From positions 2,914,001-2,978,000 of the forward strand of contig JAUCEF010000018.1 of the NCBI GenBank assembly GCA_033558025.1: a stretch of DNA of 64,000 nucleotides, in the 5' to 3' direction. This DNA is from Phytophthora sp. 'mugwort'. Its lineage: Eukaryota; Oomycota; Peronosporomycetes; Peronosporales; Peronosporaceae. The position numbers and the translations under genes are program-made. A model generated the notes under the pieces. That model saw nothing but the letters and a program-made list of their open reading frames with translations. It did not search any database and was not told the DNA's origin. The stretch's first letter is position 1, and each line of letters starts with the position of its first letter. Below, one piece after another: positions 10,947-22,089 of this stretch.

Positions 10947-12378
10947 TTAGAAGAAGGAATGGTCCGAGCCGAAGGGCTGCGAGAACCCGCCACCTCCGCG
11001 GCTGCCTCCATGCCCGCTGAAACCAAAGCCAGGGTCCATGTCGTCGTCGCGAGGCATGCGCAAGTGGTCAGGTCCTGGACCTCCAAACGGCATTGTCGGT
11101 GCTGGACCACGTGGTGGAGGACGGTAGCCACCACTGGGGCCTAGAGGGTCGATGGACGGACCGAACGGGTCGAAGCGTGCCCCAGGCACAGGTCCAGCGG
11201 ATGCGTCTCCACGATGACCAAAGAGCGGGTGATCTGGACCGACCAACATGTCCGGGTTGCCACCTCCAAGACCGGGGGGAAACGCATCACCTCCGCCCAC
11301 CTATTGTCAACGTTCAAGGTTAAAAGTATTGTAGGGAAATACAACAACATAATGGCGGAATTTGAACGTACCGGTGGAATACGAGCGGAAGATGAGACAT
11401 CGTACCCGTGGTCATCGCGATCAGGTCGGTGTACGAAACCTGGACTATTAACTGCAAGCGTGGCTTTCTTCTTCGCAGGTCGAATGCTCTCAGCGAATGG
11501 AGTGAACTTTTCACGCAATGCCTTCAGATTTTGAAGCAAATCTGCCGCCGAAACTGGTGCCGTTGACTCGTCAGCAACGATAAACTTGTCCACACTTTAC
11601 CAATAGACAAAAGTTGGTGAGCACATGTAGCAACTTGGGCAACTTGTACGATAACCGACCTCAGCTCAATTGAGTGCGTGTGGTCATTATTATCCGACAG
11701 GTACACCTCAAATTTGTCTCCAACGAACAATCCCTACAGCAAAACACAAAATCATTAACATAAATCAAGCACTGCAGCCAACTCACCCCCAGCTGTACCT
11801 GTAGAGAAAACTTGATCGAGTCGTCATTCGGGTGGACGTAGGCTGCATTGAACAATCCGTTCACACTGCTGGCGTCCCAGTTCTCCGGCAGCGCGAACTC
11901 GGAACTCACTCCAGCCGGCAAAGTATACATGTAGCCTGTATATAGTAGCAGCACCATGATCAGAACCTCGTCTTCAGTCAGCCATTTAGTTGACTGATCC
12001 CCTCCGTACCAGCTTCAAGTAGCAGTGCGTGGATCGCTACGAACAGAGCATCGCGGGGCTTCTGCACTGTCACTGCCTTCTTTCTTAGCTTGGCTACAAT
12101 TTCGTCATTCTTATCAATCTGGCTTTGTGCCGTTTCGGCTGACAAACTCAACAGCGCGGAGCTCGTGGACGCGTCGAACGCGCTCAACGCCGCCAGCATG
12201 TGCGTCTAGGCGAATGACACGAGGATTTCTCTATGAGCTCAGCCCGGACAAGAGAGCGGGAGCCTTGGACGGGTACTACTCGGTCGTTATAGCATGTTAC
12301 CTTTAGTGACTTATTGGAGATGGAGCCGATCGCAGCGCGGAGCTGCGCTTGATCCCCTTGGAGCTGCTCATCCGCCAT
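10947..12378 (-). CDS. PSMF1: proteasome regulator PI31 (PSMF1 family)
   Basis: Six exons on the minus strand: 12378-12301, 12205-12010, 11935-11787, 11733-11650, 11584-11372, 11300-10947; 357 residues. Introns of 95, 74, 53, 65 and 71 nt keep the frame. The border at 11650/11584 is the least sure. The N-terminal half (DALFVAIHALLLEAGY, LPAGVSS, LPENWD, LFVGDKFEVYL) matches the FP domain of PI31. The last exon is the Pro/Gly-rich tail typical of the family: ARFDPFGP, DPLGP and PGPDHLRMP. PI31 binds 20S proteasomes and helps their transport or assembly. An apparent frame break near 12000 disappears when the 74-nt intron with donor GTACGG and acceptor TATACAG is removed. Confidence 0.88.
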
Positions 12379-13065
12379 GCTTCTTTCGGTTGAAAGGAAA
12401 AGTGATTAGATATGGCAACATTATGGGTAACATTAGTGGTTACCGCAACTTTAAAGTAGCAGGTTTATGTGAAATTAGTCCTATCCTATCTAGTAAAATT
12501 CTACGACTTCTACATGTACACGAACTGATCTTACTGATGAATTGACCTTCATCACCCAACAACGAAACATCTTCTTTAGCTCTGATGTCTTCGCTTGCCA
12601 TGTTGAACACATAGGAAAATGCCTTATTTGTGGCCATCATGGTCCACTTTCTCGCCAACCTCTACGCAGCTTTATTGACGTTGTTGGCTCTCGGGCTTTT
12701 ATCTCCACCGTACAGATCTTGATAATGAAATCGACGGACTCAAGAGTTTGCCAGCCGTATCATTTGACTTTCATGTTTCGCCCGTCACTACAGTAAGCAC
12801 TCCTGCCCTGTCGGTTGTCGCGAACCTCATACACTATCGGAGTTGCTTGCAGCTCCTATCAGTCTGAAGTTTTGACTGTCGTCCGATATACTCTCGGAAG
12901 CCAAAGCCAAGTTTGGTTAGTTAATGGTTGCTGGTACCCATTGGAGTAGTTAGTCATGTTTATACTGCTCAAATCGATGCATAGTATCACCGGTTTAAAT
13001 TCACCTCGTTGTCATTTAAATGAGGGTTACAAAACGCGCGAACGCCGCCGCTGTACACTGTATCC
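12379..13065. other. gene-free stretch between PI31 and IBA57
   Basis: AT-richer than its surroundings. The first part is the PI31 promoter side. A short minus-strand frame (12440-12658) and an overlapping plus-strand frame (12542-12796) have no recognisable domain and are probably chance or relics of an old repeat. No structure was found that could be supported. Confidence 0.5.
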
Positions 13066-14330
13066 TTATAGCATCATTTTCCCCGTCTTCAAGTCAAGCT
13101 GAGGCCACCATGAGGGCTGATATGGGACGGCGTGGAAAGCACCATCCTGCGTCGAGAACTTCATGGTGGGAATAGTCTCACCGGCTTCAGACTCTGACGG
13201 GAAAAGGTTCCCTAGACGCATCATGGCAAGAGCGCTGTTCACGCCCTTCGCAACGCTAAAAATCGTGCCTACCGCTTTTTTTTCACCGGTAGCAACAATC
13301 TTGTCACCGATTTCCGGCATCTTGACGTCCTTCCAGCTCCTCGAGTCGGCTAAGTACGCGCGCAGCGCACCATGCGACGGCTCATCGAATGGCTTGAACG
13401 CAAGCTCTGATAAAGTCTTTACCACATCGGTCTGCTCTGAAGGAATCAACGCAATGGGCACTACCCGCTTGCGGATGTTGCCCTTGAACTGCGTGCGAGC
13501 TGTTAGTTCCTGACCGACGTAACAGCCCTTACGGAAGGACACGCCCTGCATCAAATCAAGGTTGCACTCGAGCGGGATCCCATCGACCAGCTCCTTGCTG
13601 GATAACAAAGCGTCAGAATTAGTGGCACAATAATGTCAGCAAAAGTACAGGCTCTCACCCTTCTGCGATTCCAAGTGCAATTCGATGGTCCAAGTACGCC
13701 GATGAGTCCATCGTATCGTATCCCGTCGGCACATTCACTGCATAAATCGAGAAACAGCATTCCAAAAAGCGTCAGCAAATGCAAATTAACGCACTGCACT
13801 GCTGAATTTCAAGCAGTCACAGCTCTGTCCTTACGAGTTGCAGAGGCAGGGAGGATAGCCCTCACGCCAAAGTGATCTCCACGCGGGTCAGCGTACACTA
13901 CCGTATTGACTCCAGGGTTGAGCGTCTGTAGTTCATCCAGGGCCTTGCCCGATGGCAGCAACGGCGCGTCTGTCTCATCCACCATTGCGGGCAGCGTGAC
14001 GCAGAGCGCAAAGGCGTCCGTCCTGTCCTCGATCTTTACCTTCATGCGCAGCTTGTAGCGCTTCCAGTGCTTCATGAGCGGTTCAGCCACCTCCTCATCG
14101 TAGTCCAGTAAATACGCGTCATCCGCCAGTTGCAGCACGTTGCAGTCGCCCACTACGCGGCCCTTAGTGCTCAGGAACGCGCCGTAGATCGCATCGCCGC
14201 GGCGGGTCACACCCTTCATGTCGTTGGTCAGCACCGCCTGGATAAAGCGCGCCGCGTCAGCGCCTTGCAGTTGCGTCAGCCGGCGGTTAACCAGGCGTGC
14301 CACGCCCGAGCGCCGCAATAGAGATGCCAT
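13066..14330 (-). CDS. IBA57: IBA57/CAF17-like folate-binding Fe-S assembly factor
   Basis: Three exons, 14330-13835, 13737-13659 and 13597-13066, introns of 97 and 60 nt; 368 residues. The family signature lies in the last exon: [17 protein letters not shown], the YgfZ/GcvT-type motif with the conserved Cys. [20 protein letters not shown] near the start and the GIPLECNLD segment also agree. The N-terminus ([17 protein letters not shown]) is basic, as for mitochondrial import. IBA57 works with ISCA proteins to build 4Fe-4S clusters in mitochondria. The middle exon codes [19 protein letters not shown], where the family usually has its short variable link. Head-to-head with the Slt11-like gene, 188 bases apart. 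Confidence 0.9.
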
Positions 14331-14518
14331 TGAACGGCTCTTGCCACCTCAGCCGCACTTTATCAAATGGCAAGACTTCTTGCGCATCCATCACTGATTG
14401 CGTATGATTAGTTTTCAGTTCCTATTAAGTACGACCACTAAGTGCGCTGTCAATTTTCAGCGAATCAGTGCGTTTCGGCTGTCTTCCAGTCGGAGGAGCT
14501 CCATCAGCAAGAGCAGTC
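14331..14518. promoter_or_regulatory. divergent promoter, IBA57-like and Slt11-like genes
   Basis: Only 188 bases separate the two start codons, so both promoters must lie here or reach into the genes. TCAATTTTCAGC at about 14450-14461 resembles the oomycete initiator plus its flanking element and would serve the plus-strand gene. Assignment is by similarity only. Confidence 0.4.
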
Positions 14519-15373
14519 ATGGGGGAGCGCGGCTTCGCTATCAAGGCGGACGCGACCAAGACGGCGTGGGAGTCGGACGAGTTCCCGCTGCTATGCGAGA
14601 GCTGTCTAGGCGAGAACCCGTACGTGCGCATGATGAAGGAGGCATATGGCAGCGCCTGCAAGATCTGTGCACGCCCCTTTACTGTTTTCCGCTGGAAGCC
14701 GGGCAAGCGCGCGCGCTACAAGAAGACCGAGGTGTGCCAGACCTGCGCGCGCATGAAGAATGTGTGTCAGACTTGCGTGTTGGACCTGCAGTACCACCTG
14801 CCGGTGCAGGTGCGTGACGCGTTCCTGGCGAAGGAGGAAGGCGGTGGAGGCCACCTGGCTGTCAACGTGCCCGAGAGCGACGCCAACCGCGAATGGTTTT
14901 CGCAACAGCACAGCCGCATGTTGGAGCAGGAGGGGGCCGTCTCGGCCTATGGCAACTCCTCCGGTCCGGCAAGCGATACGCTGCTACGTATGGCGCGTCG
15001 GGAGCCGTATTACAAGCGCAACCGCACGCATTTGTGCTCATTCTACGCCCGAGGAGAGTGCAATCGAGGCGACGAGTGTCCTTACCTGCACGAGATGCCG
15101 CGCGACAAGGACGATCCGATGGCTAAGCAGAACATTAAAGACCGATTCTACGGCAAGAATGATCCCGTGGCCATGAAAATGCTTGGTGGACAGAAGAACC
15201 AGCAGCGGCGGGACGGCAAGAACGAAGGCAAGCCTCGTGGACCACCGCCGACACCTGAAGGAGCGCCCAGGCCGAAGCCTCCTCCGCTCCCACCTGGAAA
15301 GAAGCCACCACTTCCTCCTGGACCCCCTCCGACAGCGGCGAAGAAAGTCGAGGAAGAGGAGACGAAAGCCTAG
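14519..15373 (+). CDS. Slt11/RBM22-like splicing factor lacking the RRM
   Basis: 284 residues, intronless, from the ATG at 14519. Residues 15-95 are the Slt11 zinc region: [44 protein letters not shown]. Around residue 170-190 is a CCCH finger ([20 protein letters not shown]), then [16 protein letters not shown], again typical of RBM22. RBM22/Cwc2/Slt11 sit in the active spliceosome and touch U6 snRNA. In those relatives an RRM follows here. In this protein it is replaced by a Lys/Gly stretch and a Pro-rich tail ([18 protein letters not shown]). The frame ends in a clean stop, and I found no RRM in other frames downstream to 15500. Confidence 0.88.
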   Translation: MGERGFAIKADATKTAWESDEFPLLCESCLGENPYVRMMKEAYGSACKICARPFTVFRWKPGKRARYKKTEVCQTCARMKNVCQTCVLDLQYHLPVQVRDAFLAKEEGGGGHLAVNVPESDANREWFSQQHSRMLEQEGAVSAYGNSSGPASDTLLRMARREPYYKRNRTHLCSFYARGECNRGDECPYLHEMPRDKDDPMAKQNIKDRFYGKNDPVAMKMLGGQKNQQRRDGKNEGKPRGPPPTPEGAPRPKPPPLPPGKKPPLPPGPPPTAAKKVEEEETKA

Positions 15374-15518
15374 GTTGGATTGGCACTCCGGTTAGTTCAC
15401 GTTAAGCTACTCATCCATACGCACGCTACTGACACATACAACCAAGAAGTTCTTTTATTATTGCCAACAATGGCAGTAATCGGATGAATTCCTTCCACTC
15501 GAGTGCTTGCACTTCAAC

Positions 15519-18513
15519 TTAGTCTTCATGTAGTCGGACCCCGTAGAGCATGAGAGCTTTCATGCAGGCTGCATCTTGGGCAGCGGAAATAGTACGTCCA
15601 ACCGCACGTGCCACCTGGAAATTGTTCACATAGAGAGCCACCGCGTGCCCAGGAGGTTCATTAGCCTTTGCCTTTTTGCTCTTGGGTCCGTTTGCCGCTT
15701 CCTCGTCCTTGGTTTTAGGCACCAAGATGCCTGTTTTGGTACTTGTGCCGGGAACCTTAATGGTTTTAAATTGACACGAGGTTTGATGCATACTTGAGCG
15801 GCTCCACTGCTTAATGTAATACATAAATACTTTGCGCGGGTTCATCCACTGGCGGCGTCGAATGGCCTCCGTGAGTCGAGGGAAGAGCAAGCACTCGAGG
15901 ATTGACCGAACTTTGCCGAGGTCGCCCGGGTTTTCCATATATACGGCTCCAAGCGTAGCCTCGAACACATCGGCTAGTACGTCTTCGACGTATAAATTGC
16001 CGTTCTGCTTGACTAGATTGCCTAAACGAATAAACTCCTCATATCCAGCTTTACGCGCAACGATTGCCAGCTTTTTGTTTTTCACAAGAGATGACCGCAC
16101 CTGCGTCAAGAGATGTTCCTGATGATACGGGAATGCATCAACAAGGAACTCGGATGACAGCAGCTGCAGCACAGCGTCACCGAGAAACTCAATACGCTCG
16201 TAACTTGGGTCATGCCCGATAAATTCATCGTCGTCAATCTGGGGCTTCTGGAATGAAGCGTGCGTAAAAGCTTGAAGCCACAAGTGCGTATTGGCGATGT
16301 CGACACCAGACCGTGCAACGAAACGACGATGCAGCACACGTGTGTTGGTATACTTGCTCCACTTCTTGATATCAGCGCGGTCTTTATCCACGAATGCTTT
16401 CGCCTCAATGATGAATTCATCGGTAGAAAGATAGCACAACTCGCGCAATTCAGGGTCGTGCATATCCATGAGCTTACCGAGCAGCGCACGGCACGGCACT
16501 ATACCTTGGTCTTTGTAAAGCGCACCTAGAAGCGCCTCAAAGCAGTCAGCCGTAATTTTTGCCTTAATCTCTTCCTTCAGCTTGGTCAAATCAAATGCGG
16601 TCAGCAACAACGACTCGAAATTAGCAGTCTTTGCCATCTTGCCGAGATTGTCATTGTTCACGATGTCGACACGAGTTTGATGAAGAAATCCTTCATCGGC
16701 ATTTGGCAGCTTCAGAAACGCCGACGATGCCACAAGAAAGCCAAGCACAGCATCACCCAAAAATTCCAAGCGTTCGTACGGACACAAATAGCGAGAGTGG
16801 AATTCCTCCTTGAAGTCTCTCGATAAGTGCTTTTCAGCAACCTGCCTCAATTTAAAAGCGTTGTTCCCTGCTGCCTTGCCAGGTATAGGCGAGTCTCCAT
16901 CAAGTAGCATACTCCGCGATCTTTTGAGTGAGCCAATATTCTCAAACACGTGTCCAAGCCGTACACGAGATTGCGTGGCCTCAACCGTATTGACATTCTG
17001 CATGCCTACATCAACGTACGAGCCATGCGTAAATGCTTGACGCAGCAGTGTCTTGTCCTTGAAAGTGAGGCCCATTGTGGTCGCAAAACTGTTCAGTAAA
17101 CCGAAGTGCCGCACATACTTAAGCACCATGGGCATCGCGCTACCCACCTCAAAAAGATCGGTGCGGATACCCGTGAGGTGGCATTCTGCTGGACGCAGCT
17201 CTAGGGAAAGAGGCTCGACCTCAGGCGATAGCTGTAGAAATTCTCCCTGCTCTTGCCATTTGCGGATCTTCTTTTTGGACTTGGCACCGTCATAGTTGCG
17301 TGCACCTTCGCTGTGGTGAGCAATCGCGCGAACTATGTGACGTCCATCTTTCGTGACGATGCCGTGCTTCTCAGTAGATGAAAGCTTACCGTTTTCCGTC
17401 TCTGGAGGTTCCATAACAAGTTCGTCGGCACGGAAAGCACTCGGCTGGCCATTGATGCGAGTAGAGACAATGCAATCCACAAGCTCACGGTGATCGAACT
17501 GCACAATGAAGTCGCGCACAGTAAACTTGGCGCTGTTATCGAGATACTCCAGTATCTTCTGTACGGACAATAATCGTCCCACAGCATATCCCACCCGGTT
17601 AGGCGAATGCAAGTCTTCGACATGAAGCAGCGGCTCCTCGTTCACGGCAATAAATCGTGGCACCAAATGGTAGTCGCCACATATTTCGGATGCGTCGCCA
17701 GTAGCATGAGCTGGGTCTGGGAAAACCTTTCCAAACAAGTGCGCTGGTTGAATACCCAGCAGTTGCCGGAATATGTATCGCTGAAGCAAGAACAACGAAT
17801 CACAGAAAGATCGGTGGGCCTCTCCGTGAACATCAGCGTCGACATCATTACTAGTCGTCCCGCGCACCGACGACGGCAGGTCTTCTGGAACAAAGTAAAC
17901 TTTGCACATGACGCCGCCACGTGTGTACTCGAACTGCAGTGAAAATATCGCACCATAAAGATGTTAGCAACCCATGCGTCAAGAATGTAGCAGTAATTTG
18001 AAGAATTCACTCGCCCTCGGCATCTTGGGCGGTTCACCATGACACAATAAATAGAAGCCGTCGAAGATGTAGACACCGTTCTCGATCACAATCGTCGTTT
18101 GGCGAGGACATCGCGGGTTCACTACCGAGCATAGCGAGCCATCGACAGTTAGTTAATAGTTGTGCAGCTCCAATATCGCCGGCGATCTGCTTACTTTCCG
18201 CTTCCCATTGGAGACGGAAGCACTTGATAGCTTTGCAGTGGTACGACACGCGTAAATTTTCCTCGGCTGCGCTGGCAGCCGGCGCGGCCGGAAGAACTGG
18301 CGCCGGAACGGAGGGGGCTGACGCAGATAGAGATGGAACTGGGGATGGCACCGGAACCGACTTGGGTGGGGTGTGCTCTACTGCAGCAGACATCGATGCG
18401 CCCAGAAACGACGCGTTCTCAATCTCGAGCCCAATGGACACGTCGTCCATCACTAATAATTGCTGCGTATTCGAGGAAATCTCCAATGGCAGCTTTCGAC
18501 CAATGACACTCAT
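15519..18513 (-). CDS. Dicer-like protein, two RNase III domains, no helicase
   Basis: Three exons: 18513-18195, 18121-18015 and 17933-15519, total 946 residues. Intron 1 (73 nt) is GT-AG with a TTAACTAAC branch site. Intron 2 (81 nt) fits only with a GC donor (AGG/GCGAGT). RNase IIIa carries ERLEFLGDAVL and ADCFEALLGALY, and RNase IIIb carries ERIEFLGDAVL and ADVFEATLGAVY, so the metal-binding acids of both are present. In front is a connector like that of Dicer (LSPEVEPLSLELRPAECHLTG...) and a region that may be a divergent PAZ fold. The tail (GHAVALYVNNFQVARAVGRTISAAQDAA) looks like a weak dsRNA-binding domain. The N-terminus is Ala/Pro/Ser-rich; no DExD helicase exists in the window. It would cut dsRNA into small RNAs. 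Confidence 0.87.
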
Positions 18514-18672
18514 GAACTGACGCGGTTTTAGCGAATGGAATGAATGGAAGAGCTTTTAATGCGAAGAAAGATCGAGATGGCGTCTGTGGTAGGCAGACAT
18601 CTATATATTCATCATTCTTTTAAGGCTTGCGGGCCTTCTCCGTCTGACGTGTGGGATATTGGTGCCGGCCAT

Positions 18673-19184
18673 TTACACAAAGTACTTGCCCTTCTTGAAG
18701 CAGCTCATGCACAAGCGGTGACGCAGCTTCTTCTCGCCGCACAGAGGGCAGTCTTGGAAGTGCACAATGTTCTTGAGGCGCTTGCTCAGGTCGTTGTTCC
18801 TAATCTTCTTACGGGACGGCGTCACCTAGAGCAGCATCAAAACACACACAGTTCCGTCAGACACCTTTCCCTGTGCCACTCATTCTCGGCCTTCTCTAGC
18901 CACAGCAACTGCAGCATCTCAAAGAGTTTGTGTTATAGCACAACACAATGTCTGCTTATCGCTGCTATAACGTGAGCGTCGGCAGTGGCAGTCAGTCGTA
19001 CCTTGGACTTGGGGGCGGCCAGCCAGATGGCGTCGCTCAGCGGGTTGGAGGGCAGCGCGGCCGAGGCGCCGCTGAGCGTAAGTGGCGCCAGTATCAGCGT
19101 CGGCGTCTGCGACATCGGGAACATCTTGTGCTGCAGGAACGCCACGGCGCGCTGCACCGCGTCTCGTACCAGCATCGCGGCCAT
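18673..19184 (-). CDS. MRPL32: mitochondrial ribosomal protein bL32m
   Basis: Two exons, 19184-19002 and 18825-18673, intron 176 nt; 111 residues. Exon 2 gives the L32 core: TPSRKKIRNNDLSKRL, then a zinc ribbon CPLCGEKKLRHRLCMSC and a Lys-rich end. Exon 1 starts MAAMLVRDAVQRAVAFL, which suits mitochondrial import. The first in-frame ATGs upstream lie in a region without coding character, so 19184 is chosen. The protein is part of the large mitoribosomal subunit. It is head-to-head with RIB7. Confidence 0.9.
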
Positions 19185-19327
19185 CTTCGCTCTTGTGTCA
19201 ATTGCTGCTCCAGCCTTACGTGCGGCCAACGAATAGCCGTCCACGCCCATACAAAAAACAAGTGCAAAATGTAGGGTATCGATTCTAATTGGACAAAAAT
19301 CGATTTGCATAATTGGGAGAGTGCATT
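19185..19327. promoter_or_regulatory. divergent promoter, bL32m and RIB7
   Basis: The two start codons are 143 bases apart on opposite strands, so promoter elements must be shared or overlapping. The interval is AT-richer than both genes and contains CAATTAGAATCG on the minus strand. No specific factor site can be named. Confidence 0.4.
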
Positions 19328-20449
19328 ATGGCTGAAGACATTCGGTGTCAAGTGTGCGAGGCGCAGGAGAGTTGGCGCCGGAAATACGGTGATGGTGAGA
19401 GGGCAGAGCCCTTCGTGACGCTGACCTATGCGCAAAGTATTGATGGCTCCATAACGTCGGAGAGAGGTGCGCATATATACTGCAGCGAAGGATGCAACAA
19501 AACTGACCTGCCCGTTTGTTTTCAGGGAAGCCGACGCTACTAAGCGGCCCTGCATCGATGAAGATGACTCACGTACTACGCACGCTGCATGACGGTATTA
19601 TGGTGGGAGTGGGGACAGTGATAGCAGACAACCCGTCATTGAATGCACGGCTGGCGGAAGGTGTGTAGTGCTCCTTTGGTTTTGAAATCGGTTTTCTTAC
19701 TAACACTTGCTGGTGCTTTGATCATGCAGGAAGGAATCCACGTCCGATTATAATTGATACGCACCTGCGTTGCCCGGTCGACATCAAGCTGTTCATGCTG
19801 CCGACATGTGAAAAGCCGATAATTCTTTTTGGTCATGCAGCGCAGGATTCAGGTAACGTGGGTGTTGCGGGTAGCCATGCGGATTTGACTTACTTACCGA
19901 ACGGAATGCAGCAGCAATGCTGAAGCGGAAACAAACTCTTGAGGCGCTGGGTGCTCTCGTCCTTGAATGCAAGACTACGCGTAGAGATAGTGGCCGCGTC
20001 CACGTCGATCTTCGTGATGCCTTCCGTACGATGCACACGTATGTGAGTTAATCTGACGCCTATATTCCAAATATCTCACAAAATTTTGACGATATATCTG
20101 CAGGTGTGGTGAAGAAGAATGGAATAAACAGCGTTATGGTTGAAGGCGGCTCGTCTATCTTGACATCATGTCTGCAGGAATCCGTACAGCGACATGTCAT
20201 CGACCTCGTCGTCGTCACAATTGCCCCCACTTTTGTAAGCCACTACTTCTCTGCCGGTATCAATGCTCCGCAGCTATACTGACAAAACTGTTCAATGCTG
20301 GCAATAGATCGGCGGCCTTCGTGCTGTTGGCGGGCTGCTTGCCCCCACAACATCAGCGACGACAGCGCTAACCTTCCCGCGCTTGAAGCAGCCTCGATAC
20401 CATGTGTTGGAAGAAGACCTGGTGATCCTCGGTCGTCTTGACCACTAGC
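19328..20449 (+). CDS. RIB7: RIB7-type diaminopyrimidine phosphate reductase (riboflavin synthesis)
   Basis: Six exons: 19328-19466, 19526-19660, 19730-19852, 19912-20025, 20104-20234, 20309-20449; 260 residues. All junctions keep frame. The exon 4 donor is GTACGA at 20026, since the stronger-looking GTATGT and GTGAGT sites downstream break the frame. RibD-C signatures are FVTLTYAQSIDGSI near the start, GVGTVIADNPSLNARL, and SVMVEGGSSI. These reductases use NADPH to reduce 2,5-diamino-6-ribosylamino-pyrimidinone 5'-phosphate in fungal-type riboflavin synthesis. The deaminase domain of bacterial RibD is absent, so the protein is reductase only. Five introns in 1.1 kb is the highest density in this part of the window. 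Confidence 0.9.
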
Positions 20450-20998
20450 GAACGCAAGAATACGTTTTTGAGCAGCGGCACCAAGCAGCATGTCACACAT
20501 TAATCGTTCGAATCAGTTCACTGCGACGCGGCGCTGCCTAAAAACATGCAAGCGGATGCGGCTGCCGCCCGTCGGGTTTCCGAATCAGTAAATTTCTCGC
20601 TGCTGCGTCTATTATGTCCTGTCACTTCAACATAACGGTCGAGCGCCGACTAAGGCACAACCGCAAGTTTCTGCTAAATGGACCCGCACTTCCGCGGAGG
20701 GTGCTGTGTCGCCTCGCATCAATCCCATCTCGGTGGAGACATTTGCGGATGCCACGCAGAGTCAAGTGTTAAAGCGGAATTTCGTCCAATCACAAACGCA
20801 TCTCAAGTTTTAGCCAATAGCCAGCTCGACAGTTATCTGTATTGGCTGACGACAGTAGGTAAGGGCTCAGGGAAGGCAGGCACCCGCTATTTCAGCGGCT
20901 CGGAGCATGCCAATCGCAATTCTGGCACCTGTTCCGCCACATCGGCGCATTGCTCACTTGTTTGCTGCTCGTCTGGTGCCAGTCTATTAATTGCTGCT
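20450..20998 (+). promoter_or_regulatory. spacer with four CCAAT boxes upstream of TPP
   Basis: No gene. The last 215 bases contain CCAAT at 20786, 20814 and 20910 and its inverse ATTGG at 20841, four copies in 129 bases before the ATG at 20999. A continuous frame runs through this part into the TPP gene from 20678, but its composition is not protein-like, and the later ATG fits the family length better. Confidence 0.45.
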
Positions 20999-22089
20999 AT
21001 GGCCGCAACCACCACCACATCCGCTGCCGTGTCCGATGCGCAATCGCCGTCCGTCAACAATGAGAACGAGCGGCCCCGCCGACTCTCCGTATCTAGCGCG
21101 AATGCGCTGACCAACTTCAGTGAGCTGCAGGCCCACTTCCGCGACCACCGCCTCGTGGTCTTTCTGGACTACGACGGCACGCTCACACCCATCGTGAACG
21201 ACCCGGCGCTGGCGCAGCTGTCGCCCGCGATGAAGGGCACGCTCGAGAAGCTGCGCGAGAAGTTTATCACGGGCGTGATAACAGGTCGGTCGCTGCACAA
21301 GATCCAAGAGTTCGTGAGAATTCCGCAGCTCTACTACGCCGGCAGCCACGGCTTTGATATTGAAGGTCCTGATGGCACTTCCATTAAGAACCAAGTGGCG
21401 GCGCAGTTCCTTACGGATCTGCACGAGGTTCGTGACAAACTTCGAGAGCAGATTAAAGATATCGCCGGTGCAGAAGTGGAAGATAATATCTTTTCGGTGT
21501 CGCTACACTACCGGTGAGTATTACGTTTGATGCTTGCGATGCTGGTACGGTGACTTTAGACTTATATTTCGGTGGTGTCGGTTGATGTTCGTTAAATATT
21601 TTGTGCAGAAACGTAGATCCCGCGCTGAGATCAAAGATCTCGGGTTTCGCACGCACTGTTCGAGACCAACACCCGCGTATCAGGTAAGGATACTGTTTTG
21701 CTGTTTTGTCAATGTCCCTTGGCAAGGCAATTGATGTGTTGGGTGTTCTTTTGGTACGCAGAATGAACGAAGGCAAGATGGTCTACGAATACAAGCCCCA
21801 GATCGACTGGAACAAGGGCAAAGCGCTGTTGTGGCTGCTGCAAGCACTTGGGCTCGACAAGCACGAGGACGTCTACACTATTTATATCGGCGACGACACC
21901 ACGGACGAGGACGCGTTCCGGCTCTTCCAGGCGCACTGCCATCGTAAGGGCGTGGGCATCGTCGTAACCGAGAAGAGCGTGTCGACGGACGCATCATTCA
22001 CGCTGCGCGATACCAACGAAGTATGCGAGTTTCTGAACCGCTTGATTACCTGCGGGGATCATGCGAGGAGCGCACCAAGCAGCCCGTAG
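20999..22089 (+). CDS. trehalose-6-phosphate phosphatase
   Basis: Three exons, 20999-21513, 21609-21683, 21762-22089, introns of 95 and 78 nt; 305 residues. HAD phosphatase motifs are present: DYDGTLTP (nucleophile and general acid Asp), TGRS, and GDDTTDEDAF near the C-terminus. YEYKPQIDWNKGKAL supplies the conserved Lys region. It removes phosphate from trehalose-6-phosphate to give trehalose, a storage and stress sugar. It is a free-standing phosphatase; no synthase domain is fused. The N-terminal 35 residues are Thr/Ala/Ser-rich without a clear signal. Confidence 0.93.

Noticed and set aside
11936..12009. apparent frameshift in PI31
   Set aside because: Removing a 74-nt GT-AG intron with a good donor and acceptor restores the FP-domain sequence, so no indel is needed.
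12440..12796. possible retroelement or zinc-finger fragment
   Set aside because: The two overlapping frames show some regular residues but no motif, so no call is made.
20026..20103. apparent frame break between RIB7 exons 4 and 5
   Set aside because: The less obvious donor GTACGA at 20026 joins to the acceptor at 20103 in frame and gives the expected family sequence.
20678..20998. 107-codon extension of the trehalose-phosphatase frame
   Set aside because: Composition is not protein-like, it covers the CCAAT boxes, and the later ATG gives the usual length.
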